Source: Lysobacter sp. K5869 (GTDB taxonomy: Bacteria; Pseudomonadota; Gammaproteobacteria; Xanthomonadales; Xanthomonadaceae). Taken from it: a DNA stretch of 64,000 bases. Numbering within the stretch: position 1 is the stretch's first letter; each line of letters begins with the position of its first letter. The position numbers and the translations under genes are program-made. Below, in pieces: positions 26,930-36,574 of this stretch. The notes below the pieces were generated by a model. It ran no database searches. It was not told the DNA's origin and worked only from the letters and a program-made list of their open reading frames with translations. The stretch spans positions 2,147,001 through 2,211,000 of the forward strand of contig NZ_CP072597.1 of the NCBI RefSeq assembly GCF_018847975.1, written 5' to 3'.

Positions 26930-27874
26930 ATGACCTCCACCCCCGCCGACCGCCGCACCCAGGCCATGGCGCTGCCGCCGCTGCAAGCGGCCGATGCCGA
27001 CGCCATCGCGTCCTTCCTCGACGCGATCTGGGCCGAAAGCGGTTTGTCGCCGCAGACCCTGCACAGCTACCGCCGCGATCTGGAAGGGCTGGCGCGCTGG
27101 CGCGACGGCCGCGGGCTGGCCGACGCCGACCGCGCGGCGTTGTTCGATTACCTGTCCTGGCGCACGCGCGAGGGCTATTCGCCGCGCAGCAACGCGCGGC
27201 TCTTGTCGGCGTTGCGCGCGTTCTATGCCTACCGCGTGCGCCGCGGCCAGCGCCGCGACGATCCGACCGCGCTGCTGTCGCCGCCGAAGCTGCCGCGTTC
27301 GCTGCCCAAGGCGCTCGCCGAAAGCCAGATCGATGCGCTGCTGGCCGCGCCCGACATCGACGCGCCGCTGGGCCTGCGCGACCGCGCCATGCTCGAACTG
27401 ATGTACGCCTGCGGCCTGCGCGTGAGCGAACTGGTGCATCTGCCGGCGACCGCGATCAACCTGCGCCAGGGCGTGCTGCGGGTGATGGGCAAGGGCAGCA
27501 AGGAGCGGTTGGTGCCGCTGGGCGAAGAAGCGCAGCACTGGCTGGAGCGCTATCTGGCCCAGTCGCGGCCGAAACTCGCCGGCAAGCGCGCGCTGGCGCC
27601 GTTGTTCATCGAAACCAGCGGCGAGGCGCCGAGCCGGCAGGCCTTCTGGCATCTGGTCAAGCGCTATGCCGGCGCGGCCGGGATCGATCCGGCGCGGATC
27701 AGCCCGCACGGCCTGCGCCACAGTTTCGCCACCCATCTGCTCAACCGCGGCGCCGACCTGCGCGCGCTGCAATTGCTGCTGGGGCACAGCTCGCTGTCGA
27801 CCACGCAGATCTACACCCTGGTCGCGCGCGAGCAGCTCAAGCGCCTGCACGCCAAGCACCACCCGCGCGGGTGA
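26930..27874 (+). CDS. xerD: Tyrosine site-specific recombinase XerD
   Basis: Resolves chromosome dimers at dif together with XerC. The 314-residue protein has the N-terminal SAM-like core-binding domain (about residues 22-110) and the C-terminal catalytic domain with all active-site residues: Arg in CGLRVSELV, Lys in [11 protein letters not shown]-x-x-R in [12 protein letters not shown], His in [11 protein letters not shown] and Tyr in TQIYTLV. The start at 26930 fits known lengths. It is followed by dsbC-type genes, the neighbourhood known from E. coli xerD-dsbC. The XerD versus XerC assignment rests partly on this synteny. Confidence 0.93.
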   Translation: MTSTPADRRTQAMALPPLQAADADAIASFLDAIWAESGLSPQTLHSYRRDLEGLARWRDGRGLADADRAALFDYLSWRTREGYSPRSNARLLSALRAFYAYRVRRGQRRDDPTALLSPPKLPRSLPKALAESQIDALLAAPDIDAPLGLRDRAMLELMYACGLRVSELVHLPATAINLRQGVLRVMGKGSKERLVPLGEEAQHWLERYLAQSRPKLAGKRALAPLFIETSGEAPSRQAFWHLVKRYAGAAGIDPARISPHGLRHSFATHLLNRGADLRALQLLLGHSSLSTTQIYTLVAREQLKRLHAKHHPRG

Positions 27875-28035
27875 GCGCCGACGCGGCGTGTCCGCCGGCG
27901 CCCGCGCGGCGGCGATGTCGCCTTGAGTGATCCAGTTCGCGGAATGCGAACGACACGCCCCGCCGCGCGTACCGGACGGGGAACCCCGGGGCGTTGCGCC
28001 CGGTCGATTCGTCCACCCGCTCAGGAGCCATCGCC

Positions 28036-28908
28036 ATGAAGCGCATCGCCCTCGCCGTACTCGGCGCCCTCAGCCTGTCCGCCTGCGCCCAGGCGCCGCA
28101 GGCCGCCAAGACCGACGCGGCCGCGCCCGCGGCGCAAGCCGCGTCCCGCGCCGCGCCGGCTTCGCCCCAGGTCGCCGCGGGCAGCGCCGAGGCGCGCGCG
28201 GTCGATGCGATCCGCACCCTCAACGCCGGCGTCGACATCGACAAGGTCGGCGCCGCGCCGATGCCGGGCTTCCGCGAAGCGCTGGTGCAAGGGCAGGTGG
28301 TCTACGTCAGCGACGACGGCGGTTACCTGTTCCTGCCGGGGTCCGGCGGCGCGCTGTTCAACATCAAGGCCAAGCGCAACCTGACCCAGGACGCGATGGC
28401 CGACATGCGCCGCGATCTCGTCGCCGCCGTGCCGGCCGGCGAGCGCATCGTGTTCGCGCCGGCGCATCCCAAGCACACGGTGACGGTGTTCACCGACGCC
28501 GAGTGCGGTTACTGCCGCAAGCTGCACAGCGAAATCGGCGAGTACAACCGCCTCGGCATCGCGGTGGAATATCTGGCGTTCCCGCGCATGGGCCTGGGCA
28601 CCGAGGACTACAAGAAGATGGTGTCGGTGTGGTGTGCCGACGATCGCCGTCAGGCGCTGACCGCGGTCAAGGCCGGGCACGAGGTGTCGTCCAAGCAATG
28701 CGACAGCCCGGTCGACCGCCAGTACCAGATCGGCCTGCGCGCCGGCGCCGGGGTGACCGGCACGCCGATGGTGCTCAACGCCGACGGCGTCCAGTTGGGC
28801 GGTTATCTGCCGCCGGCGCAGATGCTCGAAGCCTTGGACAAGCTGGCGGCGCAGCCCAAGGCGCCGGCCGAAAAGGCCGCCGCGGCGGCGCCGACCGGCG
28901 GCGCCTGA
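28036..28908 (+). CDS. dsbC: DsbC-like thiol:disulfide interchange lipoprotein, copy 1
   Basis: A 290-residue DsbC homologue. The signal peptide ends in a lipobox LSAC (Cys17), so it is predicted to be lipid-anchored. An Ala/Pro-rich linker leads to a DsbC dimerisation domain (about 45-120) and a thioredoxin fold with active-site CGYC at 157-160. The structural disulfide of DsbC is kept (VWC and KQC), and the cis-proline loop reads GVTGTPM. It should isomerise wrong disulfides in the periplasm, recharged by DsbD. AGGAG precedes the ATG. It is 65-75% identical by eye to the next gene. Confidence 0.92.
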   Translation: MKRIALAVLGALSLSACAQAPQAAKTDAAAPAAQAASRAAPASPQVAAGSAEARAVDAIRTLNAGVDIDKVGAAPMPGFREALVQGQVVYVSDDGGYLFLPGSGGALFNIKAKRNLTQDAMADMRRDLVAAVPAGERIVFAPAHPKHTVTVFTDAECGYCRKLHSEIGEYNRLGIAVEYLAFPRMGLGTEDYKKMVSVWCADDRRQALTAVKAGHEVSSKQCDSPVDRQYQIGLRAGAGVTGTPMVLNADGVQLGGYLPPAQMLEALDKLAAQPKAPAEKAAAAAPTGGA

Positions 28909-29229
28909 GGCTCGATCGAAGTCTGCCGGCGGGTCCGCAGGGGAGCCCGTTCGCGCGCCGCCCGCGGGGCTCGCCGGCCACCGGGACGCTGCGTGCCGCC
29001 GGTCGATCCAATTCGAGGCGCGGGCGGAGGCGGCCGGCCGAACCTGCGCGCGGGCGCGGCGCGCGGCGCCCGGGAGCGCCGCCGATCCGCGACGCAGGCC
29101 CGCCGCGACCCGCGTGACCCGGGTCGCGGAACACGAACTGCAAACCCCCGCCGTGCCACAATCGGCCGAACCTAACGTCTCCCGGGCGGTCCAACCGCCC
29201 ACTCGCTACCCGCCAAGGATTCACAGCAA
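28909..29229. other. Gap between the two dsbC copies
   Basis: About 320 GC-rich bases without a credible ORF and without a clear terminator. The last 100 bases presumably carry the promoter of the second copy, but I cannot identify a good -35/-10 pair. Confidence 0.4.
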
Positions 29230-30108
29230 ATGAAGCGCATCCTCTTCGCCGTGCTCGGCGCCATCAGCTTGTCCGCCTGCGCCCAGGCGCCGCAGGGCGC
29301 CGCCGCGGCGACCAAGACCGACCCGGTCAAGCCGGCGGCTCAGGCGGCCCAGGCCGCCACCGGCAACGCGCCCAAGGTCGCCGCGGGCAGCGCCGATGCG
29401 CGCGCCGTCGAGGCGGTGCGCACCATCAACCCGAGGATCAACATCGACAAGGTCGGCGCCGCGCCGATGCCGGGCTACCGCGAGGCGCTGGTCCAGGGTC
29501 AGGTGGTCTATGTCAGCGACGACGGCCGCTACCTGTTCCTGCCGGGCTCCGGCGGCGCGCTGTTCGACACCCACGCCAAGCGCAACCTGATGGAAGACAC
29601 CCTGGCCGGCATGCGCCGCGACCTGCTCAAGACCATTCCGGCCAGCGAGCGCATCGTGTTCGCCCCGGCCAATCCCAAGCACACGGTGACGGTGTTCACC
29701 GACGTGGAATGCGGCTACTGCCGCAAGCTGCACAGCGAGATCGCCGAGTACAACCGCCAGGGCATCGCGGTGGAATACCTGGCCTTCCCGCGCATGGGCA
29801 TCGGCAGTGAGGACTACAAGAAGATGGTCTCGGTGTGGTGCGCGGCCGACCGCCGCAAGGCCCTGACCGAAGCCAAGTCCGACCACAACGTGCAGGCCAA
29901 GGAGTGCAAGAACACGGTCGAGCAGCAGTACGACGTCGGCCAGCGCGCCGGCCTGACCGGCACCCCGATGATCCTCAACGCCGACGGCGTCCAGCTCGGC
30001 GGCTACGTCCCGCCGGCGCAGCTGCGCGAGGCGCTGGACAAGCTGGCGGCCGAGTCCAAGACCGCGGCCAAGCCCGCCGCGGCGGTCGCGACCCCGGTCG
30101 GCGGCTGA
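29230..30108 (+). CDS. dsbC: DsbC-like thiol:disulfide interchange lipoprotein, copy 2
   Basis: A 292-residue tandem paralogue of the preceding protein with the same architecture: lipobox LSAC (Cys17), CGYC at 161-164, second cysteine pair at C204 and C226, and cis-proline loop GLTGTPM. Differences cluster in the linker after the lipid anchor and in the extreme C-terminus. Conservation of all catalytic residues in both copies suggests both are active. A terminator follows. Confidence 0.92.
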   Translation: MKRILFAVLGAISLSACAQAPQGAAAATKTDPVKPAAQAAQAATGNAPKVAAGSADARAVEAVRTINPRINIDKVGAAPMPGYREALVQGQVVYVSDDGRYLFLPGSGGALFDTHAKRNLMEDTLAGMRRDLLKTIPASERIVFAPANPKHTVTVFTDVECGYCRKLHSEIAEYNRQGIAVEYLAFPRMGIGSEDYKKMVSVWCAADRRKALTEAKSDHNVQAKECKNTVEQQYDVGQRAGLTGTPMILNADGVQLGGYVPPAQLREALDKLAAESKTAAKPAAAVATPVGG

Positions 30109-30130
30109 TCCCAGCCCGCGCGTCACCCCC

Positions 30131-30163
30131 GAAAGGCCCGCCCCGCGGGCCTTTCGGCGTTTT
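30131..30163 (+). terminator. Terminator after the second dsbC copy
   Basis: A GAAAGGCCCG / CGGGCCTTTC stem is followed by GGCGTTTT, 23 bases past the stop. Confidence 0.8.
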
Positions 30164-30189
30164 GGGGGCACGCACCCGCATGAGCCCCC

Positions 30190-30318
30190 GTAGGAGCGGC
30201 GTAAGCCGCGACCACGACCTCGCACCCCCGGCGCAAGCCCCGAAGCCCTGGCGTTCCGCGGGAAGCCGGCCCGCGCCGGCCGGCGGAGCGGCGCGGTCGC
30301 GGCTTACGCCGCTCCTAC
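30190..30318. repeat. GTAG-headed REP pair (inverted)
   Basis: A 24-base perfect inverted repeat: GTAGGAGCGGCGTAAGCCGC plus GACC at 30190-30213, with its complement at 30295-30318. Each arm carries an internal GCGGC / GCCGC palindrome. It belongs to the same family as the pair at 26192-26320, with a different internal stem. Confidence 0.85.
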
Positions 30319-30373
30319 CAAGGGGCGACCGACCCAGCGCTCGGACCGCCCCGAGCCCCGCCGGGCTTTTAGG

Positions 30374-30379
30374 TACAAT
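30374..30379 (+). promoter_or_regulatory. Possible purL -10 box
   Basis: TACAAT matches five of six -10 positions and lies 31 bases upstream of the purL start. No matching -35 is visible at 16-18 bases upstream, so the call is tentative. Confidence 0.3.
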
Positions 30380-30410
30380 GGCGGGCCCTGCGTTGCACGG
30401 TTCTTCGGAC

Positions 30411-33400
30411 ATGATCGTCCTCGAGGGCCCCTCGGCCCTGTCTTCGTTCCGCCGCGAGCGGCTGCAAGCCCGCCTGTCCGCCCTCCATCCCTCCGTCCGT
30501 CTGCTCGATGCCTGGCCCGTGTACTGGGTCGAGCCCGAGCCCGGCCGCGCCCCCGACGACGCGACCCTGCGCCGCATCCTTCAGGCCGAACCCACCGAAG
30601 CGGCGCGCGAAAGCGGCGCCGTTTCGCGCTTTGCGACCCCGCGCCTGGGCACGCTCTCGCCGTGGGCGAGCAAGGCCACCGAGCTGCTGCGCGGCGCCGG
30701 CCAAGCGGTCAAGCGGGTCGAGCGCGGCCTGCGCTACGACCTCGCCGGCTGGCCCGACGACGCGCCGACCCAAGGCGCGCTGGCCAAGGTCCTGCACGAC
30801 CCGATGACCCAGTCGCTGCTCGAGGCCCGCGACGACGCGGCCGCGCTGTTCGCCGAACCCGCGCGCGGCGAGCTCGAGCGCATCGATCTGGACCAGCTCG
30901 AAGCCGCCAACGCGCGCCTCGGCCTGGCCCTGGCCGAGGACGAAATCGCCTACCTGCGCGAACGCTACGCCGCGCTCGGCCGCGCCCCGGCCGACGTCGA
31001 ACTGATGATGTTCGCCCAGGCCAACTCCGAGCACTGCCGGCACAAGATCTTCAACGCGTCTTGGACTCTCGACGGCCGCGACCAGCCGCAGTCGCTGTTC
31101 AAGATGATCAAGTACACCCACGCGCAAACGCCGGAAAACACGCTCTCGGCGTACAGCGACAACGCCGCGGTGGTCGAAGGCTATCCCGCGCGCCGCTTCC
31201 GTCCGCAGCCGGGCACGCAGGCCTACACGGCCGAGGCGCAGGTCGATTCGGCGTTCTGCATCAAGGTCGAAACCCACAATCACCCCACCGCGATCGCGCC
31301 GTTCCCCGGTGCCAGCACCGGCAACGGCGGCGAAATCCGCGACGAAGGCGCGACCGGCCGCGGCGGCCGCCCGAAGGCCGGCCTGTGCGGCTTCAGCGTG
31401 TCGCACTTGCGCATTCCGACCTTGCCGCAGCCGTGGGAAGGCGAGCGCGCGCTCAATCCGCGCATGGCGCCGGCGCTGGAGATCATGCTCGACGGCCCGA
31501 TCGGCGCGGCCGCGTTCAACAACGAATTCGGCCGGCCGAATCTCAACGGCTACTTCCGCAGCTTCGAACTCGAACAAGGCGCGATCACTCGCGCTTACGA
31601 CAAGCCGATCATGCTCGCCGGCGGCCTCGGCGCGATCGACCGCGTGCAGGTCGCCAAGCTCGGCCTCAAGCCCGGCCATGCGGTGATCGTGCTCGGCGGC
31701 CCGGCGATGCTGATCGGCCTGGGCGGCGGCGCGGCCAGCTCGGTCGCGTCCGGCGACAGTGACGAATCGCTGGATTTCGCCAGCGTCCAGCGCGACAACC
31801 CGGAAATGGAGCGGCGCTGCCAGGAAGTGATCGACCGCTGCGTCGCGCTTGGCGCGGCCAATCCGATCGACAGCGCCCACGACGTCGGCGCCGGCGGTTT
31901 GTCCAACGCGATTCCCGAACTGCTGCACGACTCCAGCCTCGGCGGCGTGATCGATCTGGCGCGCGTGCCCAGCGACGATCCCTCGCTGTCGCCGATGCAG
32001 CTGTGGTGCAACGAATCGCAGGAACGCTACGTGCTCGGCCTGCCGGCCGACCGCGTGGCCGACTTCGCCGCGATTTGCGAACGCGAGCGTTGCCCGTTCG
32101 CGGTGGTCGGCTACGCCACCGCCGAGGAACGCCTCGTCGTCGGCTACGGCGCCACCGTGGAAACGGTGTACGGCGACAACGCCAAGCGCGATGCCGATTG
32201 GCCGATCGATCTGCCGATGGATGTGCTGTTCGGCAAGCCGCCGAAGATGCACCGCGACACCCGCCACCCCGCGCAAGCGCCGTGGCCGGAACTGGATTGG
32301 AGCGGCCTGGACCTGCGCGACGCCGGCCTGCGCGTGCTCGCGCACCCGACCGTAGCGGCGAAGAACTTCCTCATCACCATCGGCGACCGCACCGTCGGCG
32401 GTCTGGTCGCGCGCGACCAGATGGTCGGCCCGTGGCAGCTGCCGGTGGCCGATTGCGCGATCACCCTCAGCGGCTTCGACGGTTTCGTCGGCGAGGCGAT
32501 GGCGATCGGCGAGCGCACTCCGCTGGCTCTGCTCGACGCGGCCGCGGCCGCGCGCATGGCCGTGGGCGAGGCGATCACCAACCTGTGCGCGGCGCCGGTG
32601 GAATCGCTCAACCGGATCAAGCTGTCGGCGAACTGGATGGCCGCGGCCTCGCATCCGGGCGAAGACGCGCTGCTGTTCGACGCGGTGAAAGCCGTGGGCA
32701 TGGAACTGTGCCCGGAACTCGAACTGAGCATCCCGGTCGGCAAGGATTCCTTGTCGATGCAGGCGCAGTGGGGCGCGGGCGAGAACGCGAGCAAGTCGGT
32801 GTCGCCGGTGTCGTTGATCGTCAGCGCGTTCGCGCCGGTGGTCGACGTGCGCCAACAACTGACCCCGCTGCTCTCGCGCGAAGCCGATACCGAGCTGTGG
32901 TTGATCGGCTTGGGCGCGGGCAAGCAGCGCCTGGGCGGTTCGGTGCTGGCGCAGGTGCATCCGCACGCCGGCGCCGGCAATGCGTCGGACAGCAGCGGTC
33001 TGCCCGCGTTCGCCGGCGCGCCGGCCGACGGCGCGCGCCACGGCAGCGGCGTGCCCGACCTCGACAGCCCGCAGCGCCTGCGCGATTTCTTCGAACTCAT
33101 CCGCGACGCGCGCGAAGCCGGCCTGCTGCTGGCCTATCACGACCGCAGCGACGGCGGCGCGTTCGCCGCGCTGGCGGAAATGGCGTTCTGTTCGCGCCTG
33201 GGCCTGGACATCAGCCTCGACGGTTGGGGCGAGGACCCGTTCCGCACTCTGTTCAACGAAGAACTCGGCGCGATCGTGCAGATCCACGACGAAGACCGCG
33301 CGGTGTTCGCCGATCTGGTCGCGCGCCACGGCTTGATCGACTGCGCCCAGCGCATCGCCAAGCCGACCACGGCGCCGTCGGTGCGGGTCAAGGACGAGGG

Positions 33401-34367
33401 CAAGGTCATCGTCGAATGGCGTTGGGACGAGCTGTTCGACGCGTGGTGGTCGACCAGCCACGCGCTGCAGAAGCTGCGCGACAACCCCGAGTGCGCCGAC
33501 GAGGAACGCGCCGTCGCGCGCGACTTCGCCGCGCCCGGCCTCAAGCCCAAGCTCAACTTCGATCCGAACGACGACATCGCCGCGCCCTTCGTCAACACCG
33601 GCGCGCGGCCGAAGGTCGCGATCCTGCGCGAGCAGGGCGTCAACGGCCAGATCGAAATGGCCGCCGCGTTCGACCAGGCCGGTTTCGAAGCCTTCGACGT
33701 GCACATGAGCGACCTGATCTCGGGCCGCTTCGACCTCGCCGAGTTCAAGGGCTTCGCCGCCTGCGGCGGTTTCAGCTACGGCGACGTGCTCGGCGCGGGC
33801 CGCGGCTGGGCCACCAGCATCCTTGAACGCAGCGCGCTGCGCGAAGCCTTCGCCGCGTTCTTCGCGCGCGAAGACAGCTTCTCGCTGGGCGTGTGCAACG
33901 GCTGCCAGATGCTGGCCCAGCTCAAGCCGATCATCCCCGGCGCCGAGCATTGGCCGGTGTTCCTGCGCAACCGCAGCGAACAGTTCGAAGCGCGCCTGGG
34001 CCTGCTGGAAGTGGTCGAATCGCCGTCGCTGTTCCTGCGCGGCATGGCCGGCTCGCGCATCCCGGTCGCGGTCGCGCACGGCGAAGGCCGCGCCAGCTTC
34101 GCCGACAACCTCGACCAGAGCGCGGCCGATGTCTCGCTGCGCTACATCGACGGCGACGGCCGCGTCGCCGAACGCTACCCGCTCAACCCCAACGGCTCGC
34201 CCGACGGCATCGCCGGCCTGAGCAGCCGCGACGGCCGCGCCACGATCATGATGCCGCACCCCGAACGCACCCTGCGCGCGGCCAACTTCAGTTGGGCGCC
34301 GAAGGATTGGGCGGGGGATTCGCCGTGGCTGCGGATGTTCCGCAATGCGCGGGTGTGGGTGGGCTGA
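30411..34367 (+). CDS. purL: Phosphoribosylformylglycinamidine synthase
   Basis: Large single-chain PurL (1318 residues) for the fourth step of purine synthesis, converting FGAR and glutamine to FGAM. Domains in order are the N-terminal PurS-like part, the linker, two AIRS-type ATP domains ([20 protein letters not shown] is the conserved loop) and a C-terminal class I glutaminase with nucleophile Cys in [10 protein letters not shown] and catalytic His-Glu in MMPHPER. The start at 30411 ([14 protein letters not shown]) is family-like; 190 upstream in-frame codons run through REP sequence and are not coding. A terminator follows. Confidence 0.97.
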   Translation: MIVLEGPSALSSFRRERLQARLSALHPSVRLLDAWPVYWVEPEPGRAPDDATLRRILQAEPTEAARESGAVSRFATPRLGTLSPWASKATELLRGAGQAVKRVERGLRYDLAGWPDDAPTQGALAKVLHDPMTQSLLEARDDAAALFAEPARGELERIDLDQLEAANARLGLALAEDEIAYLRERYAALGRAPADVELMMFAQANSEHCRHKIFNASWTLDGRDQPQSLFKMIKYTHAQTPENTLSAYSDNAAVVEGYPARRFRPQPGTQAYTAEAQVDSAFCIKVETHNHPTAIAPFPGASTGNGGEIRDEGATGRGGRPKAGLCGFSVSHLRIPTLPQPWEGERALNPRMAPALEIMLDGPIGAAAFNNEFGRPNLNGYFRSFELEQGAITRAYDKPIMLAGGLGAIDRVQVAKLGLKPGHAVIVLGGPAMLIGLGGGAASSVASGDSDESLDFASVQRDNPEMERRCQEVIDRCVALGAANPIDSAHDVGAGGLSNAIPELLHDSSLGGVIDLARVPSDDPSLSPMQLWCNESQERYVLGLPADRVADFAAICERERCPFAVVGYATAEERLVVGYGATVETVYGDNAKRDADWPIDLPMDVLFGKPPKMHRDTRHPAQAPWPELDWSGLDLRDAGLRVLAHPTVAAKNFLITIGDRTVGGLVARDQMVGPWQLPVADCAITLSGFDGFVGEAMAIGERTPLALLDAAAAARMAVGEAITNLCAAPVESLNRIKLSANWMAAASHPGEDALLFDAVKAVGMELCPELELSIPVGKDSLSMQAQWGAGENASKSVSPVSLIVSAFAPVVDVRQQLTPLLSREADTELWLIGLGAGKQRLGGSVLAQVHPHAGAGNASDSSGLPAFAGAPADGARHGSGVPDLDSPQRLRDFFELIRDAREAGLLLAYHDRSDGGAFAALAEMAFCSRLGLDISLDGWGEDPFRTLFNEELGAIVQIHDEDRAVFADLVARHGLIDCAQRIAKPTTAPSVRVKDEGKVIVEWRWDELFDAWWSTSHALQKLRDNPECADEERAVARDFAAPGLKPKLNFDPNDDIAAPFVNTGARPKVAILREQGVNGQIEMAAAFDQAGFEAFDVHMSDLISGRFDLAEFKGFAACGGFSYGDVLGAGRGWATSILERSALREAFAAFFAREDSFSLGVCNGCQMLAQLKPIIPGAEHWPVFLRNRSEQFEARLGLLEVVESPSLFLRGMAGSRIPVAVAHGEGRASFADNLDQSAADVSLRYIDGDGRVAERYPLNPNGSPDGIAGLSSRDGRATIMMPHPERTLRAANFSWAPKDWAGDSPWLRMFRNARVWVG

Positions 34368-34397
34368 TCCGGCCGGCATCCACCGCCCGGCCGAATG

Positions 34398-34428
34398 CAG
34401 GGGCGCTCGCGAGAGCGCCCCTGTTTCG
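34398..34428 (+). terminator. Terminator after purL
   Basis: An AGGGGCGCTC / GAGCGCCCCT stem is followed by GTTTCGTT, 30 bases past the purL stop. Confidence 0.8.
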
Positions 34429-34816
34429 TTGTGGCGGGCGCGGCGAACGCGGGCGGCCGGCGGCCGGATCCGCGCGTGGTTCGGGCGCCGCTGAAGATGC
34501 GGTCGAGGCTGCGCCGGGCGTCGGCGCGACCGTTCCCGGCCGACGCCGAAACCCTCAGCCACAACCCCCGATTTCCAGCAAGCCGCGCTTTCGAGCGGCG
34601 GCCAAAAGAAATGTGACCAGGGCTTTAAAACGCTCACCGTAATCCACGTTCTCGCATACTGAAACGCACGCGCATTAAGGTGGGTTTCCAGCCCGGTCGC
34701 ACCCGCGTTCCGCGCTTTTTCGCGCCTTTGTCGGGACTGGCAAAGACCGCTATCGAAACTGCTAAAGTCAGGGACCGCTCGCGGGCTCGCGAGAGTGTGA
34801 TACGCAGGAGCGTGAT
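34429..34816. other. Leader region of the type II secretion operon
   Basis: About 390 bases without a gene. The second half is relatively AT-rich (around 34600-34780), as expected for the promoter of a long operon. A small CTCGCGGGCTCGCGAG palindrome-like stem lies just upstream of the gspE ribosome site (34778-34795). I cannot name a confident -35/-10 pair. Confidence 0.4.
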
Positions 34817-36574
34817 GTGAATGCAGTAGCCCACAGTACCGATGCGACTGCCGCCCCCGACCCGGGCGCGGCCGACGACGGCCAGGCCGTGGTCGATGCC
34901 CGCATCGTCGACGCGCTGCTCGCCAAGGGCCGGCTGAAAGACGCCGACCTCGCCCGCGCCCGCCGCCTGCAGGAGGAGACCGGCGGCAGCCTGCTGGCGC
35001 TGCTGGCCCGCCTGGGGCTGGTGTCGGAACGCGATCACGCCGAGACGGTCTCGACGGTGCTGGGGCTGCCCTTGGTCAGCGTCAAGGACGCGCCCGAGCT
35101 GCCGCCCGAGGGCGTCAGCCTGACCCCGAAATTCATGAAGCAGTTCGCGCTGTGCCCGGTCGCCGAGAGCGAGGGCCACGTCGATGTGCTGATGGCCGAT
35201 CCGCAAGACCGCTACCAGCTCGACGCGCTGCGTCTGGCCAGCGGCGGGCGCGAGATCCGCCCGCTGGTGGCGCTGCGCGCCGAGGTCGGCGATCTGGTCG
35301 AGCGCTGGTTCGGCCAGGGCCGCAGCGCGATGGGCGCGATCGTGGAGACCGCCGAGGGCGACGGCAGCGGCGATCTCGACGACGTCGAGCATCTGCGCGA
35401 TCTGGCCTCGGAAGCGCCGGTGATCCGGCTGGTGAATCTGGTGATCCAGCGCGCGGTCGAACTGCGCGCGTCCGACATCCACATCGAGCCGTTCGAGAAC
35501 CGGCTCAAAGTGCGCTACCGCATCGACGGCGTGTTGGCCGAGGGCGAAAGCCCGCCGGCCAACCTCACCGCGGCGGTGATCAGCCGCATCAAGATCATGG
35601 CCAAGCTCAACATCGCCGAGCGCCGCCTGCCGCAGGATGGCCGCATCATGCTGCGCGTGCAGGGCAAGGAGCTCGACTTGCGCGTGAGCACGGTGCCGAC
35701 CGCGCACGGCGAGTCGGTGGTGATGCGACTGCTCGACCGCGAAACCGTGGTCTTCGATTTCTACAAGCTCGGCTTCACCGACGAGTTCCTGCCGCAGTTC
35801 CAAAAGGTGCTCGACCAGCCGCACGGGATCATGCTGGTGACCGGCCCGACCGGCTCGGGCAAGACCACCACGCTGTACACCGCGCTGAGCAAGCTCAACA
35901 CCAGCGACGTCAAGATCATCACGGTCGAGGACCCGGTCGAATACCAGATCGAGGGCATCAACCAGATCCAGGCCAAGCCGCAGATCGGCCTGGACTTCGC
36001 CCACGCCCTGCGCTCGATCGTGCGCCAGGATCCGGACATCATCATGATCGGCGAAATGCGCGATCTGGAGACCTGCCGGATCGCGATCCAATCGGCGCTG
36101 ACCGGCCACTTGGTGCTGTCCACGCTGCACACCAACAACGCCGCCGGCGGCATCACCCGTTTGCTCGACATGGGCGTGGAGGATTACCTGCTGACCTCCA
36201 CCATCAACGGCATCCTCGCCCAGCGCCTGGTGCGCCGGCTGGAGCCGACCCACGCCGAGAAATACCCGGCCTCGCCGGAGGAAATCGAAAAGTTCTCGCT
36301 GCGCCGCTACCAGCCCGAGGGCGAGATCTGCCTGTACCGCCCGCGCGGTTCGGCGATCGCGCCGAGCGGCTACCACGGCCGCACCACGATCATGGAATTC
36401 CTGGTCATGAACGACGAGCTGCGCCGCGCGGTGATGCGCCACGCCGGCATGGGCGAGATCGAACAGATCGCGCGTCAGGCCGGCATGCGCACCATGTACG
36501 AGGACGGCATCGTCAAGGCGTTGGCGGGGTTGACCACGATCGAGGAAGTGCTGCGGGTGACCGAGGACGCATGA
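34817..36574 (+). CDS. gspE: Type II secretion ATPase GspE (XpsE-like)
   Basis: Cytoplasmic hexameric ATPase that drives pseudopilus assembly (585 residues). It has an N-terminal N1E-type domain, then Walker A GPTGSGKTTTLY (about residue 342), an Asp box (ITVEDPVEY), Walker B region (DIIMIGEMRD) and His box (GHLVLSTLHTNNA). The usual zinc-binding four-cysteine module is degenerate: its place (EPTHAEKY..YRPRGSAIAPSGYHGRT) lacks the CxxC pairs. The GTG start is set by an AGGAG six bases upstream. The stop overlaps the next start by ATGA. Confidence 0.95.
   Translation: MNAVAHSTDATAAPDPGAADDGQAVVDARIVDALLAKGRLKDADLARARRLQEETGGSLLALLARLGLVSERDHAETVSTVLGLPLVSVKDAPELPPEGVSLTPKFMKQFALCPVAESEGHVDVLMADPQDRYQLDALRLASGGREIRPLVALRAEVGDLVERWFGQGRSAMGAIVETAEGDGSGDLDDVEHLRDLASEAPVIRLVNLVIQRAVELRASDIHIEPFENRLKVRYRIDGVLAEGESPPANLTAAVISRIKIMAKLNIAERRLPQDGRIMLRVQGKELDLRVSTVPTAHGESVVMRLLDRETVVFDFYKLGFTDEFLPQFQKVLDQPHGIMLVTGPTGSGKTTTLYTALSKLNTSDVKIITVEDPVEYQIEGINQIQAKPQIGLDFAHALRSIVRQDPDIIMIGEMRDLETCRIAIQSALTGHLVLSTLHTNNAAGGITRLLDMGVEDYLLTSTINGILAQRLVRRLEPTHAEKYPASPEEIEKFSLRRYQPEGEICLYRPRGSAIAPSGYHGRTTIMEFLVMNDELRRAVMRHAGMGEIEQIARQAGMRTMYEDGIVKALAGLTTIEEVLRVTEDA

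Noticed and set aside
26930..27874. Recombinase as an integrase of a genomic island
   Set aside because: Length, motifs and the neighbouring dsbC genes fit chromosomal XerD. No att-like repeats or mobile cargo are nearby.
30369..34637. Very long minus-strand ORF of about 1420 codons opposite purL
   Set aside because: It is antisense to an intact purL, is rich in Arg, Ala and Gly without any recognisable domain, and arises from the GC-rich third codon positions of the real gene.
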